A DNA stretch of 64,000 bases from Rutidosis leptorrhynchoides (GCF_046630445.1 NC_092339.1:74531501-74595500); one strand, 5' to 3'; positions 46,415-59,672 are shown, counted from the first letter of the stretch. The notes: generated by a model from the sequence alone, not told the origin. Made by a program: numbers and translations.

Positions 46415-48465
46415 TTTAAATATTAATTGTTATAAATACTAATAAGTTAAATGAAATTAATCGTGATACATGAATGAAATGAAACTAATCGTGAAATTAC
46501 AATAATTATGATCAATTTCATTTCATTCATTTATGTTTTGCGAGACTCGTAACTATTTAAGAAAGACGAATATGTCTTGGTCAATTTAATAAATTAAACT
46601 ATCGTACTTGTGTGCACAAGATCCAAAAACAACTCAAATGTGGACACTAACATGTTTTTTAGTTTTATCAAACCTTGATTATGTGATCACCGTAGGTCGA
46701 CTTATGTTTTGATTTACCAATTTCTTAGCCAATGGTTGATGTCCAAATATGCATCGTATTTTATTTTAATCTTAGTTTTGATTTAGTTTAAAATTAAATT
46801 AAATTAAATTAAAATGAGTGATCCAGTAACACTAATTCATTATGGTTTCATCTGTCTCATGTGATGCATTTGTGAAGTGTCGAATCTAAATTAATTCAGA
46901 TTCTTAGCTGTTAGATTATTATATACATGACTCGAGGGCATCATATTTGTTCTTTATTTCATCTGGCTTTATAAAAAGAAAAGCAAATGTGTATTCTAAT
47001 TAAACATATGTATGCTTTAATTACGTATTTAGGAATAGAATTTAATGTATATAGTCTAATAACATTAAACTAGTGAAATGACCCGTGGAATCATGGGTTT
47101 ATCTTAACGAAACTTTAATAATATGTTTTAGGTATTAAGTGAACGTAAATGCTAAAGTTATTTAGTTTAATGACCCATGGAACCACAGAGTCGGACTAAG
47201 AAACTCGTCAGGTGAACATTTCATCAAACACCTAAAATGCATATTAAACAATCAACATCCAATCATAAGATATAATATTGGTTGTCATTTTATTTTAAAA
47301 GTGTAAATTAAAATATAAATTTAGAATTGATTTCCTTCTGCCTAGCTTTTATACATTCTCGTACTCAATTAAAAATAATTAATTAAAATAATTCAAAATT
47401 ATTTAATTTTAATAATTAAAATAATTATTAATAAAATTTAATAATAAGATTTAATTAATAAGATTTAATTTTAATTCAAAATTATTTAGATTAATGACAT
47501 CACCCACCATGTTTAGATATTTTTTCTTTTTCTTTTTAATTTTTTCTTAACAAAGGAATTAGCCTAATAATGACATCATCATTATAGGATTTTAATATTA
47601 ACTATAGAAGATTTAAAATTCAAATCACATTTACTTGAGATGATCTCTGACGAAATGTATGAATTTGTGTCTTGAAAATTAATTGTACGTGTTAGATAAT
47701 TGTAATCAGATAATTACCTATAGCGTAACGTGATTTGATAACTTATGTTTGGATTCAATTATGTCGTTCGATATTGTAACAAATAGATAATTATTAAAGT
47801 CACGACTTATTTTTGACTGCGCAAAAAGAAAATTATTCAAGTGGAATCTTAATATTTTTGTCGAATAAGCCCACACCTGGTAAATGGATCTGGTAGGATT
47901 AAGAATCAAACGAAGTTGGGTCGAAAAAGGTCACAGGTTAAAACGGGTAAGCTTTAGAATAGGTTGAATGGCTTCGGTCGAGACCCGAGTCGGGTTGGGT
48001 CTGTTTGGGTTCGAGAACCATTTATCATCTTAAAGTTTTAGGTCTAGTTGGGTCGAACCCTTTTTCAGTTTTTAGTTTTTTTATAGAATGACAATTTTGA
48101 CATCGAATGCTCTCATTTGTCACCTACGTACGCTATGAGGAAACTCTTCACACACCATCGCTGCATTGGGTACCCGGTGTGCTTTGAATTAAACCGAGTG
48201 GCTTGAGGGATACACCTTTATCACCACAACAGAATCCTTGAGAAAACCACCCCTGGATTCGAACATGTGCCAACTAGGACTCAAATCTAACTCAGAGCTT
48301 ATACCACTTAGACGATGGCTAAGTGGTTTCAGTTTTTTAGTTTCACATTTCGTAATTTAATTTCAAGTTTATGTTGCAATTTAATTTTCTCGTTTAAGTT
48401 TCACGTTTCAGTTTTCAGTTTCGCATTTTAGTTTTCATACCCGCTTCTAACTATTTAGATTCTAA
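46415..48465. other. Intergenic sequence, some simple repeats
   Basis: AT-rich. Contains interspersed AATTAAAATAATT motifs (47380-47480), a GGGTCGGGTTGGGTC-type stretch (about 47985-48010) and a degenerate TTTCAGTTT/AGTTTCACATTTC array at about 48320-48440. No supported gene. Confidence 0.45.
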
Positions 48466-49150
48466 TGATACCGCAACCCGCATGCGCAAGTCATATGTAT
48501 GCGGGCACCCACTAGTGTGCGTATGCGTGTACTCATGTGCGTTATGCGGATTCGTATCTAATGCATTTGTTCCCGGTACAGCGATTACTTGGCTATCAAG
48601 TAAATATCTTTTCCATAATTACATCCGTGATTCGAGGGAGTTCGTTATGGAAAGGATTGCCATTATCTCGGATGGTTCTAGAATTAGGGTTTGCCTATAT
48701 ATACAAACCCTAACTATCATTCTAAACACAATCACCTTACGTAATCATCATCTAATACACGTCTTACGTAACCAACATTGCCGAGCATCTTCCAAAGGTT
48801 AACAGGTTAGTTTCTTGATTAACTAGTACCTACGACCTTATTTGGGGCCTTCTAATCGACGATCGTCATTAAAGGTGTACTTAATCACTTGGCCACCCCG
48901 CCGACATCATCATGTCGGCCAGGGTTATTCACGGTAGCCGGACCGGAGAGCCTTGTTCTAAGATCCTTAAACGTCACTTTACGCGTTGAACATGCATATT
49001 ACTTCTATGGTTAAAATATGCATGATCAAGTGATGCTTTCATTGAGAGCTGAACTAATTCAAGACATGTTTATTTGTTTTTTCTTTTAAAGTTTTGAATT
49101 ATAAGGCTTATTGTTCACAAAAATTTTTGAAGTTTTTCTTTAACAGTATC
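48466..49150 (+). promoter_or_regulatory. Candidate 5' LTR/leader of the Tat element
   Basis: A TATATATA box at 48696-48703 (context TTTGCCTATATATACAAACC) with a pyrimidine/adenine-rich stretch downstream resembles an LTR promoter. Less AT-rich, GCATGCGC-containing sequence upstream differs from the surroundings. A donor-like CAG/GTTAGT at 48806 and an acceptor-like TTTCTTTAACAG ending at 49146, four bases before the gag ATG, could define a leader intron. LTR end and primer-binding site were not identified. Confidence 0.4.
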
Positions 49151-51051
49151 ATGACTTCCGGGGAATCATCGGAACGTACTCAAACAGATAATCAAAACAC
49201 GCCGTCTGGTAATCAGCAGACGCAAGCTATGACTACGGGGGCGGGATACGCGCCATATCTTCCACCTGTATCCGGCGAGCCTTTTCAGAGGTATAAGCCG
49301 ATATATCCAGATGAGATTACACCGCCAAGGGCAAACTCGCCAGTTACCACTACGCGGTTGGATTTTTCCGCGGTGGATCCAAGGGTCATCTTGGTAGGCA
49401 CTTGCGGTGAAACAGTAGGCCCGCACGTGGTATGCTGCGGCCAGGTACCTATTTATAGTACCACGGTTTCAATCCCTCTGCAGACGCAGAGTGTTCAGCA
49501 GAATTCATCGTTTACACCGTTGCAACCTTGGCAACCATCGCGTCCAACTTTGCAGTTTTTGACTCCTGCGGATGCGCAGGCATTACTTAATAGTTGGGGG
49601 TTCGGTGTCATTCCGGATGCCAATTCTCATTGGACGCCGATAACCGCAGAGCAGCAAAGCACTGCGCATACGGTTGGGCTTATAGCGGCATATCCTCAGG
49701 TATCGCAGGCATCTGCGCCACAGGTTTCGGCACCTTTTCAGCTACCCGTATACTCTGCACCGGTTAGCCTGCCCTCTTTTCCAACGCATCAGCCTTGGTT
49801 GTATCCGCAGATGCCAGGGCAGCCCTGGCAAAATATTCAGGGGCAGGCGAATCTCGCAAGCCAATTTATGCAGGCGGAACCTCCTGACATGGTCCACCTA
49901 TTTTCACAACCTGATTTTGTTCAGGATATGATGAGGCGTTTCTTCGCAGGGCTCAAAGGTGACCCTGTTAAACCACCTTTTGAGCTACCAACTACTTTTG
50001 ATAAGTTTCCTCCGCATATAACTGCATATCCGTTTCCATCTGCGCCAAAGATACCTCATACGTTGGGTACTTACAATGGCTTAACTGATCCAGATGACTT
50101 CTTACAGCGTTTTGAAGGCGCAATGCGCACTCAAGGTTGGGTGGATCCGGTTGCGTGTCAGATATTTCCAATGACACTGCAGGGTATTGCTCGTAAATGG
50201 TTAATAAACTACCGTCGGGTAGTATAGCCGGGTTTATGGATCTGCGGACGAAATTCTTGCTGCAATATTAGAATCAGAGGCCACGCAAACGCACTCATAT
50301 CGAATGTCATGATATTGTGCAGAAATCCAAGGAATCTTTGGGTGAATTTCTCACAAGATATACTAATGAGTGTCTGAGCATACCAGATCTCAAGCCAGAG
50401 CAACAGATTTCCGGACTCATACATGGTATAAACTCAGAACGTCATCCAACACTGGTAATGCGTCTGCGCCATACGGTCCCAACAACTTATGCTGAAGCGC
50501 TTAATGAATGCCATGACTATATGCGGAGTGGCGAAGATAATGATATTCCAACAGCTAGTTCACGCAACGAGAGGAAAGACGATGATGATCATTCGCGTGA
50601 TCAAAATCGTGGCAACAACTTTCGCGGAAGGTATCCTAGCGGTGGTCCTATCAGGAATGATAAAGGAAAATCAAGTGGAAATTATCGAAACAATAATCAG
50701 CGCGGCATCAATAATCAGAACTATGCGCTGCTTAAAAGTTTGTCTAAAACGCCAAAAGAAATTTTGGCAACCGAACCAGTATGCGCGACCTTTGCGGTTC
50801 CAACTCCGCTTACAGAATTTGGTAAGCGGGATAAAACAAAGTATTGCGAATTCCATGATGATTACGGGCATGACACTAATCGATGCAAAAACTTGATGGA
50901 AAGAGTACTTGAAGCACTGCGCGCAGGTAAATTGGATCACCTGAAGCCACCTAAGAAGGACAAGGGAAAATCCGCAGAGGAAGGGTCGAAGGCTAAAACT
51001 TTTGCATGGCAAAAGGTCGATAAAACAAAAAAACGCCGACTTAACCATTAA
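49151..51051 (+). pseudogene. Tat gag
   Basis: It begins at the ATG at 49151 (MTSGESSERTQ). A long Pro/Gln/Ser-rich N-terminal region is followed by the gag domain: YNGLTDPDDFLQRFEGAM, GIARKWLIN, then LGEFLTRYTNECLSI. A cysteine/histidine stretch KYCEFHDDYGHDTNRC lies near 50845-50890. A one-base frameshift near 50210 and a stop near 50268 split it into 49151-50227 and 50317-51051. The following protease is in another frame, after an A7 run at about 51028. Gag forms the particle that packages element RNA. Initiation upstream at 49094 is possible but 49151 fits the start of conserved composition. Confidence 0.85.
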
Positions 51052-52345
51052 TATGGTCGACGCAGAGAAAGTTAGCCAGCGGAGAAAGTACAATGATCAC
51101 CATGACTGGGAACTTCTCCCGATCGCATTTCCTCCTGTAATGTCCATCGACGCAGTTAACGAGCCCATTATCATCAAGTGTCGCATCCCTACTTGCGGTG
51201 TACAAATTAAACGCATGCATGTTGACACCGGGAGTGGTGTCGACATTATGTACGAGCATTGCTATCGTTTTCTCCCTGCAGAAGTCAAAACACAGCTACG
51301 CCAGTCTGATATTACGTTATCTGGGTTCTCTGGAGAAAGCACATAGCCGCTAGGCCGGATAGAGCTAATGATAGAACTCGCAGATGATAATAATCCGCAG
51401 TTGGTCAGACATGAGTTAGTTGACTTTTATGTGGTTCGTTCAACTTCGCGGTACAACACGCTGCTTGGGAGAAATTTCATACGGCGTTTTAACATTATAC
51501 CGTCGGTGATGCATGGTTTGATTAAGTTTCCTACGAAAGGAGGGATTGCCACAATTGCGTCACATCAAACAATCGAGTTGTGTGGTTCTGTTGTGCCTGT
51601 AAACATTCCCAGCATGGGAGAACAACTCGCAAGTAGTACGGTTATAGCAAACCGTTTACATCCGGATAAGCGGATTAAAATCGGCGCAGGCTTGTCAGCC
51701 GAAACAAAGGCCAAATTGCAAGAAATATTGACCGCCAACACAGATGTTTTCGCGTGGCGTGAATCAGACATGACAGGGGTACCGCGAGACATTGCGGAAC
51801 ATAAATTGAATGTTAACCCATCACTCACGCCCGTTAGACAAAAGAAGCGGCATATGGCTCTTGAGCGCAGTGATTGGTTATGCGCAGAAGTAGATAATCT
51901 TGTCAAAGCAAACATCATGCGGGAGGTGCGGTATCAGACATGGGTTGCTAATCCTATGTTAGTCAAAAAGGCTGATGGTAATTGGCGGATGTGTGTTGAT
52001 TTTAAAGACATTAATAAAGCGTGTCCTAAGGCCAACTACCCTCTCCCGGAAATAGACTGAAAGGTGGAATCACTGTCAGGGTTCCGGTACAAGTGTTTTC
52101 TGGATGCGTACAAGGGTTATCACCAAATCTTAATGGCTGCGGAAGATGAGGACAAGACTGTTTTCCATACGCCGCAAGGTATTTACTGTTATACGAAGAT
52201 GCCCTTCGAATTAAAAAACGCAGGCGCAACCTATCAGCGCGTAATTGATGCGGCATTCAAACACCAAATTGGTAGGAATCTTGAAGCGTACGTTGACGAC
52301 TTGGTAATAAAGAGCAACACTGAAGAAGAAATGCTCGCGGACATC
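51041..52345 (+). pseudogene. Tat protease and first part of RT
   Basis: Protease with HVDTGSGVDIMYEHCYR (Asp-Thr-Gly catalytic motif) at about 51219-51270, then a linker with TLLGRNFIRRFN. RT starts near 51810 (LTPVRQKKRHMA) and includes ANPMLVKKADGNWRMCVDF, NYPLPEID and the catalytic YVDDLVIKS near 52285. In-frame stops occur at about 51344 (TAG) and 52058 (TGA). The frame runs cleanly into the C2 target site (GCGGACATC), and the RT resumes after C2. Confidence 0.92.
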
Positions 52346-54097
52346 TGTGACGATCACTCCAAATCCATATGGACGAACACGTCATTCATCGATTTCATTG
52401 CGAGGTATTTGACCTCTATATGATACATTTTGTAAACATTGCATTCTTTTGAAAAGGCACACCATAAATGAATATTTAAATCAAAGGTTTTCGACATCTG
52501 ATGAATTCTACATATAGACAATCACCGTAAATAATAGTTTACAATAGTAATTCCGTTGATAATGCAGTCAAAATAAGATACATGGTGATGATTTGGTGAA
52601 TGCAACGTTTCCTTGATAAATATGCCATGTAAGACTCCATGCACATAGCTTGTCTAACATATAAGCAAACAGCGGAAGACTTCTAGGGAACCTGAGAATA
52701 AACATGCTAACAAGTGTCAACACAAAGGTTGGTGAGTTCATTGTTTTAGTGTTTCGCATAATCTGTATATAAAGGTGGATCACAAGATTTCAGTTGTTTC
52801 ATCCGAAACGCTTATCAAAATATTCTATGAAATTGAGCACCCTGGTAACTAAACTTAACGTATATATAATTTATACCCTTTGTATAATCATCTTAATAAT
52901 ACACGCAAACCAACGTGTACACTTCTCAAATAGCATACGTCCGTTAAAAGGCTAGTGCTCTAGCTCAGACGGGGATATCAAGCCCTATGGATTCATATAC
53001 TACTACTCGCGCCCACCAGTTCTTATAACTGGCAGTTATTAGTTACCAAAGCTAAGGGATTTTCGGTTCAAACTCAGTGTAGAATTTAGTATGTACTTGT
53101 ATCCATTGCATTTAAAATAAAGTGCATGTATTCTCAGCCCAAAAATATAGATTGCAAAAGCAATTAAAAAGGGAGCAAATGAAACTCACACTTTATAATT
53201 ATTGTAAAACAGTTATTAAAGCATTTGCATGTATTCTCAGCCCAAAAATGTAAAGGGTAAAAGGGATCATATGAAACTCACCTTAGCAGCACATAAGGTC
53301 ATTCATCAAAAAGTGACCGTAACTCGGAATGCAAAATTAACCGTAGATCTCAACCTAGAGAACATATGTTGGTCAATACATGTCTAATAAACTAGGTTGG
53401 GTTATAGTGTATCACAATCCTAATGCTCGAGATCGACATACAAAAGTTATCAAAAGTCATTTCAAAAAGTCAATTTTGACAATTGTTCAACAAAACGAGA
53501 CGTGCCTTATATAAGGATTCATTTACTTGGCTAGTAGTATTTTATCAATCTCATAAACAGGTTGTTTAAATATTAATTGCAGATTCAAAAGCAATTCCAA
53601 TTAACGTCAATTATAATTCAGTTGACCATATCGTTTGATTCGCTCATCGAAATTACGCGATTTCTAAATGAAAAGTTATTGATTTTTCCCCAGCTTTCCG
53701 AAAACATGTATATCATATACCTTTTACCAGTAATATATGTATTTAATTCATGATTCATTATAAACTGTTTAACGACAAAATTTAGCATACAAGCATGTAT
53801 AAATATATACTCGAGCACTAGACATGTATACACTATTAATATATAAAAGATAAGATATGAGTGCTCACGTATCAATATTGAGATTCAATATTGCAGGAAA
53901 GTACGTAGACGCAACAGAGATGATAAATACTAGGTTTGACTTGCGAACAATACCCATGAACATTACCCATAACCTCCATAGCTATAACCCATAATTTCCT
54001 TAGTTCTATCCCGTTTGAAGCTTGTTTTGAAAGTGACACGCTCATGACCTCGTCGTAATATTTTATGTATAATATTACTAAAAATATTAAGATTAAT

Positions 54098-54116
54098 AAT
54101 AATAATAATCTTAATA

Positions 54117-54204
<88 letters not shown>

Positions 54205-54212
54205 AATAAATA
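54098..54212. repeat. (TAA)n microsatellite in C2
   Basis: Over 100 bp of AAT/TAA repeats, then AAAT repeats. Confidence 0.95.
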
Positions 54213-54288
54213 CTTAGGAGTAATATGTGTAAAAAAACATGCGCAAGAAACCAGGTATTTATAGCCATAATTCCTGATTCTGATGCCA

Positions 54289-54333
54289 ATGCGATCGCAT
54301 GGGTTTTATGCCTATTTCTCATGCGATCGCATG
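54289..54333. repeat. Paired GCGATCGC palindromes in C2
   Basis: ATGCGATCGCAT at 54289-54300 and CATGCGATCGCATG at 54320-54333, the inverted counterpart of the pair in C1 with similar spacing. Conservation of both in two diverged LTRs is notable. Confidence 0.92.
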
Positions 54334-54689
54334 GCCGTCAGATCCAGCTCACATATTTTTTTGTTTTCTTGTTTGTCGACATAATTAAATATAATATATA
54401 TAATATATATAATTTAAATAATTAATTATATATTATATTAAATTTATGTGCGTAGTTGACTTGTAATTTTCATTCCGATGACTCGTACGTTGTCACTCGA
54501 CTTATGTCCCGGTTCCGGTTTCTCGAACGCATTTTCGTACGCTTAGAAAACTCGCAATTTACGTTTTGTGACTCGTACTTTTGTCAAAATATAGTCTTAA
54601 ATTATTAATAAACTATATCATTCAAAGTGTATCTTAAAGTTTCGAGTGTTTTGGTCATTTACTTCTATAAATCATTGTCTCGCTATTTG

Positions 54690-54814
<125 letters not shown>

Positions 54815-55196
54815 ACAAATCGTTTTATGACCAAGTTAATACATATTTTCAACATTCATAAACACGTTTTAAATATACGTCGTAAGTTATTCATACAATT
54901 AATATTTCAACTTATCATATATATTCAAATAAATATTTAAACTAATAAGTTTAATGTACGGTATCAAAAAAATTAATACATTGTTACGTTTTCAAGTTAT
55001 AGTATATATATATGTATCTATATACATATAATTGTTCGCGAATTGTCAAGAACAACCGAAAGGTATTTGAATATATGAAAATAGTTTAAAAATTTTGAGA
55101 TTCAGTTTTACAGACTTTGTTTATCGTGTCGAAAATGTTACTCATACAAAGATTAAGTTTAAATTTGGTCAGAAATTTCCGGGTCATCACAACATC

Positions 55197-55382
55197 CTAG
55201 AAACGTTTGCGTCTCTACGCAGGATAAACATGAAGCTTAACCCGCTCAAATGTAGTTTTAGAGAAGAGGAAGGCAAGTTTCTAGGTCATGTGGTGACAGC
55301 GCGGGGAATCAAGGTAAATCCCAAAAAGATTGAAGCCATTGATAGTTTGCCATCTCCGAAGACAAAGAAAGACGTGCAGAGT
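55197..55382 (+). pseudogene. Tat RT, continued between two solo LTRs
   Basis: Resumes right after the C2 TSD and reads INMKLNPLKCSF, FLGHVVTARGIKVNPKKIEAI and LPSPKTKKDVQS, the standard end of a Gypsy RT. Cut at 55382 by LTR E. Confidence 0.93.
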
Positions 55383-55999
55383 TGAAACAACCCAACCCGT
55401 ATTCCATACGATAATTTTTTTTTTAAAATAATACACATTTACGCGCCAATTAAATATGTAAGCCATTCCACAAGTTCCATTTAAACGTACAACAATTTAA
55501 ATGTTTACAAAAGGCACGAAGGCCATTAATTAAGTTTAATACAAGTTTGACCCACTACAAATGATAGTTTATAATCCAAACGACACTCGAGCATGGTTTA
55601 GGGCTAAACTACCCAAAACGTTAGGCCAACTTCAAAAGCTAACCCAAAAGCACCCCCTGTCAAAATAAGCGGGAGACAACTAATCCAACCGTATGCACTT
55701 AACCTTGTCCAAGCCGGAACCTATAAAATGGTAAACAACGAGAGGGTAAGCAAGGCTTAGTGAGTGCAACAATTATACATACACATATATAACTTACTTA
55801 CATGCAAACACTTACCAAATCCGCATACATACTAGTTACATAATTAGCATACCTTTCACATGTATAACGCTAAGTACCACGATAACAAGGCTAGTATAAC
55901 AACAGCATATAACACAACAATACAATATGCTACAACACAAGTATAACGATGATGTTCACAACATCCATAGTACTCAAGATCTCAAGGCTAGCCCAACGA

Positions 56000-56205
56000 A
56001 TGGTATCGTCAACATCGAACTTAAATCCCATTCGCCTATATTAATGTGGTATCGTCAACACCGAACTTTAAAACCACATATGAGGTATCGTCAACAACGA
56101 ACTTTAAACCCTCATCAACGTCACTACAATAATCGTATGGCATCGTCAACATCGAACTTTAATTCCATACGTATGAGGTATCGTCAACAACGAACTTTAA
56201 CCCAT
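56000..56205. repeat. GTATCGTCAAC tandem array in LTR E
   Basis: Five imperfect units sharing G(G/C)TATCGTCAACANCGAACTT, spaced 38-53 bp apart (near 56002, 56048, 56085, 56140, 56179). Variable spacers are AT-rich and not uniform. Confidence 0.8.
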
Positions 56206-57005
56206 ACCTCACAAGTAAATAAATTATATACATGCATATATAATTATTCCACTCACCTTAACACTTCGGTGGTGATTTAAATGCTTCTGTATACTTCGAG
56301 CAAAGTACCTAGTACATAGGTACACATTCAATACACAACTAATGGCATTTACCACATTACTTACACTTTGAGCATTTAATGACCCATTTTAACACTTACA
56401 CTTCCAACTTTGTCAAACATGACCTAATTACAATTTCATCCACATTTTAACAAGTGTTTTAATGCTTACAACACCATTAACACTTACAAACCCCATTTCA
56501 TTAGACCAAACCCTAGATTATGGTTGTTAGGGTTTTCTTTCAACAATCTAACCCAAAATCCACCCATTTAACCCTTAAATGGGTCATACAAGTTCCAAAT
56601 GAACAAACCCTAGCATAAACCAATTAAAATTCAAAACATAGAGTTGAGACTTACCAAAACTATCCACTTGTAGCTAATAACAAGGAGAACAACTTTAATT
56701 CTTGCTCCTAGGATTGATTCACAAATCTTCACCTCCAAATCTTAAGTTTAATCTAAGTGGGTTTTATGATTTGGGAGGAAATTGTGAAAGAAAAAGGAAA
56801 AGAAATGAGTAATAGAGGATAAGTGGTTGGTATTAAAGGCTCCCATCAGATCTACACGCAAAAAGACCAAACTACCCCTAAAACCCTTTTTAAATCGAGC
56901 AGAAAAAGGAGTCAGGCCAGCAGATCTGCCGCGGCGCGACGTATCGAAGGAAAAATGACCCCTCTTAACATACTTTCTGATCCAGGTTCGCTTTATTTGT
57001 CACGA

Positions 57006-57050
57006 CGCGGTCCCGCTCGTCGCGGTCCCGCTCGTCGCGGTCCCGCTCGT
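57006..57050. repeat. GC-rich 15-bp x 3 repeat in LTR E
   Basis: Three perfect units CGCGGTCCCGCTCGT followed by GC-rich sequence, in an otherwise AT-rich setting. Confidence 0.95.
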
Positions 57051-57653
57051 TGCGGCGCGGCGTTTGCCTAGGCCTGGTCACTTCGACAATTTAACACAAA
57101 TTGATGGTTCAAACAACTAGCACACCTCATTCACTCTTCCTATGCACGACTAAGCTTCAACCTTAAGTCTCACACGACTCAACGCCATCGCGACACATAC
57201 ATATACATGCTCACGCACGCATTCATAAATATATATATACATATATATATATATACACACACATATATGCACTAACTCATAAACTAACACTTTGGCTCAT
57301 TTAATCACATAAACGAACACGTTATAAGCGTGCTAATAATTAAGTTTGTACCTTTAAACGCGCACGGGAAAACGGGGTGTTACAAGAGTCTCACCGGGAA
57401 GCTTGCGGCAATCACGCGGTTTTTGTCGAAGGCCGCAGAGCGGCAATTGCCATTCTTCAATACTTTGAAAAATTGTTTAAAGAAAAAAGACTTTGTATAG
57501 ACTCAGGAAGCAGAATCAGCCTTTCAGGAGATGAAGAAGGTGCTCGCTGAATTACCAACACTCACCGCGCCAGTAACAGGAGAAACGCTTACGCTGTACC
57601 TTGCGGCATCAAAAGAAGCTATCAGCTCAGTTCTTATCGCAGATCGCGGAAAG

Positions 57654-57719
57654 GTAATCCATTTCCTTTTGCTTATGAATTATTTATTTTGTATACAATT
57701 AATGCTGAGGTTTTCTCAG
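57654..57719 (+). other. Candidate intron 1 in Tat RNase H (66 nt)
   Basis: GTAATCC...TTTTCTCAG between ADRGK and TQMPVYFVSKTL. The sequence is T-rich and contains a branch-like TTAAT. It stays open when translated but inserts 22 residues absent from the conserved domain; without it the conserved blocks become adjacent, as in other Tat elements. Confidence 0.7.
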
Positions 57720-57884
57720 ACACAAATGCCGGTCTACTTTGTAAGCAAAACGCTGACAGCAAGCAAAGTAAAGTACGCGCCAATAGAAAAGCTAGTATAT
57801 GCGCTAGTCCACACGGCGCGGCGTTTGCGGCGATATTTTTAAGCACACCCAGTTGTGGTTCTAACTGATCAGCCGATCAAGCAG

Positions 57885-57956
57885 GTTGGTAAAAACCTAA
57901 TTTGCGGCAATGACCGGGAATACCGCATTGACTAACGCAATCATCTTATGTTTCAG
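57885..57956 (+). other. Candidate intron 2 in Tat RNase H (72 nt)
   Basis: GTTGGTAAAA...TTATGTTTCAG between LTDQPIKQ and VLYKPEISGR. It contains an in-frame stop and a CTAAC branch-like motif (57931). Removal joins the two conserved blocks exactly. Confidence 0.75.
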
Positions 57957-59055
57957 GTGCTGTATAAACCTGAAATCTCTGGCCGAATGGCTAAATGGGC
58001 TGCTGAGTTAGGGGAGCATGAAATAAATTTTTCTTCGCGAAGCGCGATTAAGGGTCAAATACTTGCAGATTACTTAGCAGAGTTACCTGCGGATGTCGAC
58101 GCATCAGCAGAACATCAAGATACGCCTGCACCAACTTTGTCACCATGGGAGTTATACACCGATGGTGCCTGCAGCGCAGCTGGCGCGGGTGCGGGTGTAA
58201 TTTTAACTGGTCCAGATGGCGAAGAGCATACATATGCGCTACGGTTTAATTTTGCTGTTACGAACAACGAAGCAGAATATGAGGCTCTGTTAGCGGGTAT
58301 GCGCATTACGCATAAATTGAATGTTAAAATCCTGCACGCTTATGTGGATTCAAAGCTGGTATGTAGTCTAGCCAGCGGGGACTTTGAAGCGCACGACATT
58401 GCCATGCAGCAATATTTATCGCTTGTTCATAACCTCGCTGACCAGTTTGAAGCTTTTCAAATCTCTCACGTAATGCGGGGGCAAAATAAGAAAGCGGATG
58501 CGCTTAGCAAATTGGCCGCTTTGGCTTTTGATCATCTGGGGAAGAAAGTTCTTATAGAAGAACTGGATGCGAAATCCATTGTTATGATGCCTTTGGTAGC
58601 ACCTGTTGAGGAATCCAGCTCAACATGGATGACACCTATTATTGCTTTCCTGCGTGACGGCACATCACCTGCAGATTCCGTTGATGGGAAGAAGGTCCGC
58701 ACCAAGGCACCACTGTATGACCTTGAGGGTGACGTCCTATATCGAAAAAATTATTTAGGGCCGCACTTAAGGTGTATTGGTCCAAAAGAGGTAGAGGAGG
58801 TTATACGCGAGGTGCAAGAAGGTGCATGCGCTCTTCATTCGGGGCACAGGTCTATTGTGTCAAAAATTATGCGGCTAGGTTATTATTGGCCCACTATGTA
58901 TGCAGATACCGCGCGAATAGTGAAGCAATGCGAATCTTGCCAAATACATGCACCTATCAGCAGGGCACCTGCGCATCCTATGATACCAGTCTCCTCACCA
59001 TGGCCATTCTGTAAATGGGCAATTGACATAGTCGGACCATTTCCAAAAGGCTGAG

Positions 59056-59125
59056 GTAATATTCTCATTTATTTTATACCGTATGATATTTACGTCAGTA
59101 TCTTACGCATACTCTGCACACGCAG
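59056..59125 (+). other. Candidate intron 3 in Tat integrase (70 nt)
   Basis: GTAATATTC...CACACGCAG between DIVGPFPKG and NIKFLNVAIDYFTKW. Its length is not a multiple of 3, and removal restores the frame of the conserved integrase core. Confidence 0.72.
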
Positions 59126-59672
59126 GAAACATCAAATTCTTGAATGTTGCAATCGACTATTTCACTAAGTGGGTTGAAGCGCGACCACTGGCAACGATTT
59201 CAGGAAAGTGGGTGTGAAATTTTGTATGAGAAGACATAGTTTGTCGATTCGGCATACCAAACGAAATCGTTAGTTATAACGGTACACAGTTTGCGGGGGA
59301 TCCTTTTCGTAGTTGGTGCGCGAAGCTTAATATTAAGCAAACCTTTACTTCCGTTGTTCATCCGCAGGCGAATGGCCAGTGCGAGGTCACCAACTGGGAT
59401 ATAGTAGCTGGAATCAAAGCTAGATTGGGTCATGGTCGCATTGGTTGGGAGGATGAGCTACCAAAGGTTTTGTGGGAGCATAGAACAATGCCCAAAGCAA
59501 GCACTAGTGAGACTCCGTTCAGTTTGGTCTATGGATCAGAAGCTGTTGTGCCCGCAGAAATTAGGGTACCAACATTCTGCATCCAGAATTTTGACGAACA
59601 AAATAACTCAGAAGCTTTGCGGGAAAATCTTAATCTGCTTGAAGAACGCAGACTCTCTGCGGCGGTAAACGA

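Larger units (their letters stand above)
55383..57384 (-). mobile_element. Solo LTR E (inverted) in Tat RT
   Basis: A 2002-bp unit flanked by the perfect duplication AGAGT (55378-55382 and 57385-57389). On the minus strand it starts TGTAACACCCCGTTTTCCCG and ends GGGTTGGGTTGTTTCA. Removing it rejoins the RT frame. It differs from families A-C in termini and body. It carries two repeat arrays (listed separately). Lineage unknown. Confidence 0.92.
57390..59672 (+). pseudogene. Tat pol: end of RT, RNase H, second RNase H, integrase
   Basis: After the E TSD the frame reads GKLAAITRFLSKAAERQLPF, then the Gypsy RNase H (LTLYLAASKEAISSVL, MPVYFVSKTL, RRLRRYF, LTDQPIKQ, KPEISGRMAKWAAELG). Next is the archaeal-type RNase H (LYTDGACSAAGAGAGVIL near 58150, NNEAEYEALLAGM, MRGQNKKADALSKLAA). 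The integrase follows: HSGHRSIVSKIMRLGYYWP, CESCQ zinc residues, WAIDIVGPF, IDYFTKWVEARPL, NGTQFAG, HPQANGQCEVTN. Three GT-AG segments interrupt it (57654, 57885, 59056). In-frame stops at about 57516, 57840, 59052, 59215 and 59227 are all TAG/TAA/TGA compatible with C-to-T or G-to-A changes. The sequence is cut at 59672 by B4. Confidence 0.92.

Noticed and set aside
56000..56205. CRISPR-like array in LTR E
   Set aside because: Repeats diverge and spacers vary in length; located within an LTR of a plant retroelement, no cas genes.
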